From Phalacrocorax aristotelis (taxonomy: Eukaryota; Chordata; Aves; Suliformes; Phalacrocoracidae): DNA of 64,000 nucleotides. The notes beneath the pieces were generated by a model. That model worked only from the letters and a program-made list of their open reading frames with translations. It was not told the origin of the DNA and did no database searches. A program made the position numbers and the translations under genes. The stretch lies in assembly GCF_949628215.1 (NCBI RefSeq), contig NC_134311.1, positions 59,132,205-59,196,204 on the forward strand. Direction: 5' to 3'. Shown here one piece after another: positions 61,386-64,000 of this stretch; within the stretch, counting starts at the first letter, position 1; every line of letters starts with the position of its first letter.

Positions 61386-64000
61386 TGTGAACAACAGAGG
61401 ACAACCTCTTTCAAAGCTATGTTCACACAGATGTACGTTGCCATGCACCCCTGAGCTCCTCATGCAGTTTCATTTCATGCAAAAAAAAAAGGCACTGTCA
61501 ACATATATCTCAGACTGTCACAGAGATACTGCCAGTTCTGGTTTCAGTGTGCCAAGCGCACACAGAAGTATTTGCATTATGTAAGCATACCAAGTACTTG
61601 AGAATACGAAAGGGACATTTACAAACGTGCATACACAGTTGTGCAGACCTGGATCTTAAAATACAGTTCTGAGTTATCTTTCCATTTACATCTCAGATGC
61701 ACTGTACTTCACATATAAAGCTGGCTCTCTGATTACTTCTAAAATATCACCAGTCTTTATCATCCCATAAAGCAGACCCCTTCCAAAACAGAGATTTGCG
61801 CTTTTTTTCCTGATCTTCCTATTGTTACAAGTGTTTTTCCTTTCTTTTGGAAAAAAATAATGCTGACTCATTTTCTTGCTGTTTTACTTTCTCCGGTTTT
61901 GACCATGACAACTGATACTGCAAGGGTGCAAAATGTAATTAATTTGAGGTATTTAATTTCTGATAAATTAGTACAGCAGAATATGTTATGAAAGGACCAA
62001 AACCATACTCACTTCTTTCAGAAGACAGTTCACGAAAAACCACTAAGAATTTTTAGTTAGTGCAGTGAGCAGGAATTGACCTGAAGTCCTGAGAAAACCA
62101 ACACTGACAGAAGAGTTTACTTTGACTCACATTCCTGAAAGATCATCAGCTAGAACTAGGATATTTCAATTTAAATTACTTTCATTTCTTATCTTTATTC
62201 TCTGAAAGCCATGATAGTCTTGGCAAACTCTGTGATTTGATAAAATTCCACCTGTTTCTACAAGTAAAATACGTAAGAGAGCAAGTTAAGAAGAGGATGA
62301 AAGAGCTATGAAGTCCCATTAAATTGGAGATCAAATCTGAAGTTTCCTTTCTCAAGAATTTGGTTTTTTTTGTAAATTGATTTGTAACATTTTAAAACAC
62401 AACAGTGGAAAGATGTAATTATTCATTGTCAGCATTTTCTGAGTAAAAGACTTTCATATTTACACAAATCCTAAGATCTTCTGTGAGAACTTGTATTTGT
62501 CAGATACAAACTGTCCAGATGCAGCCTTTGGCTCAGGAAACCCCTAAACTGCTAACTGCTATGTAGTGGCAAGTATATGAGGAAAGGCATCGTTTTACCC
62601 ACAGCATGTTCTTATATGCTTTTTTATGAAACCTCTGCTACCAGCAGCTGTCATATTTGAGCTAGATGGGGTGATATGGTCTAATCCAGCGCTGAGTTCA
62701 CGAGGTTTTATGTTTCCTTGCTACTTCCTTCTCTTTGTCATAATCTCCTTTGTTTTTCCTTCTCTCAGTTTTTAGTATGTAGGTGTAGCTTTAACGTCTT
62801 CCATTTCCCTAGCTGAATCTCCTTTTGATGGCATATCAGTGTCTACTTTTTCTACAACTGCAGTCTTACTCTTCTTGTTCATATTACATCACTCTCCTAC
62901 TCTGATGTCCACCTAATATTCCAGAACTGATATGCCCATGATCAAAGTTTTTTCCTCCTCATGACCTCTATTTCTGTGCAGTTCCTAATGCATTATCTCC
63001 ACCTCACCATTTCTTTCCCGTCCCACAATTCCCAAACTTCTACAGCTGCCTTTCTCAGCACTAGTGGATTTGTTCTTGTTTCTGTCGTTCCGAGTCTTTG
63101 CACCTTTCCTCTCTGTTACCTTCCCTAGTTTTGTAGAACAGGTGAGTTAGGAAGGGAAATAGATGCCTCTTCTAGCTGTCTGAATCAGGAGTGGGCTTAA
63201 GAGTCTCAAATCCTGACATATTCAAACAGGAAGTATGAAATGAAGCTGTTTGCTAATTTTCCAAGGAAGATATCAGCACAAGCAAGATTAATGAACTTAA
63301 TGTTGTCCTAGACAGTGATGCCAACTTCTTGAAAGAAGCTCGGTGTGCCACACAACAGCTCAGGTCACTTAGAAATTAACTGAACATTACTGATGACCTT
63401 AACTAATAGAATGCAGATATGTAATGAAATTTTATAGTCTAGTAACGTAATTAGCTAATTGCTTTTATTCTCTCTGGGTGGGAAAGCAATAGCATTTCTT
63501 TAACAGGCTCTGGAAGGTGAAATTGATCACGTTACCCATAAGTTTGCACAGAGCAGTGCTGTGCATTTTGAACTAAAGCAGTGAACTAAATGAGTCTTTG
63601 TCCCATCTGCTGACTAACAGTGGTTTCTGAGCAATACACTACCCTCCTGACTATTTCGTACTGAGGATGATTTAATACATTCCCACCTCTAAGTATTTTT
63701 CTTCCTGATACTTTTTATTCCTGCCAAATTAGGTTCCCATTCCAGATCCTATGCCATATGCACTACATTGCACTTCCTGCTGAATCAAGACTAAACCTCT
63801 GGGACTATTTATTACTCCTCCATCTATTTCTTTTCCACAGTGAATCCCTGCTGCACCTTCATCTCCCATCTTTCCTCACAGATACACCAAGCAAGTTAAG
63901 TTGGCTCATATGGTTTTCCTCAGCTGTAGGAGGGTGGAGATGTGAAGCACATCTTGTAAAATGTCTGTCAAACCAAACAAGTAATTTCCAGAGGGTTTCT

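Overview
The window looks like nuclear DNA from a bird. The evidence is CR1 LINE copies with the ATTCTGTG-type 3' end, LTRs ending in CCACCACA of a type common in avian genomes, an AT-rich background with one sharp CpG island, and three vertebrate genes in a syntenic block matching human 5q12.3. That human region is homologous to the avian Z chromosome, so a Z location is likely, but it is inferred rather than shown.

Layout. Positions 1-2258 hold the first two coding exons of CWC27 on the minus strand. Positions 2090-3030 are a CpG island that acts as a shared, head-to-head promoter, with the two start codons 398 bp apart. Positions 2657-10838 hold the complete five-exon coding sequence of SREK1IP1 on the plus strand, followed by a 3' UTR with poly(A) signals at 11238 and 13299. 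Positions 13.3-27.6 kb are mostly non-coding, with LTR fragments, an old CR1 piece and a few unexplained exon-like open stretches on the minus strand. From about 27.6 kb to the right edge is RGS7BP on the minus strand. Its coding exons 3-6 are present (42583-42713, 32569-32716, 31072-31142, 28505-28596). Exons 1 and 2 were not found and should lie beyond the right edge. The large intron 2 (42.7-64 kb) holds two CR1 copies and one nearly full-length solo LTR.

How the genes relate. CWC27 (a spliceosomal cyclophilin) and SREK1IP1 (a small zinc-knuckle splicing regulator) are both splicing-linked and share one promoter. RGS7BP is an unrelated, mainly neuronal gene: it anchors R7-RGS/Gbeta5 complexes at membranes. 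All exon boundaries listed keep the reading frame across joins and use GT/AG sites.

I see no prokaryotic-type system, CRISPR array or tRNA/rRNA gene. The most interesting unexplained signal is a 192-nt exon-like stretch at 27187-27378 (minus) with coding-like composition and good splice sites, just downstream of RGS7BP. Two weaker exon-like stretches in the same phase lie at 17560-17697 and 14069-14152. I could not recognise the encoded protein.
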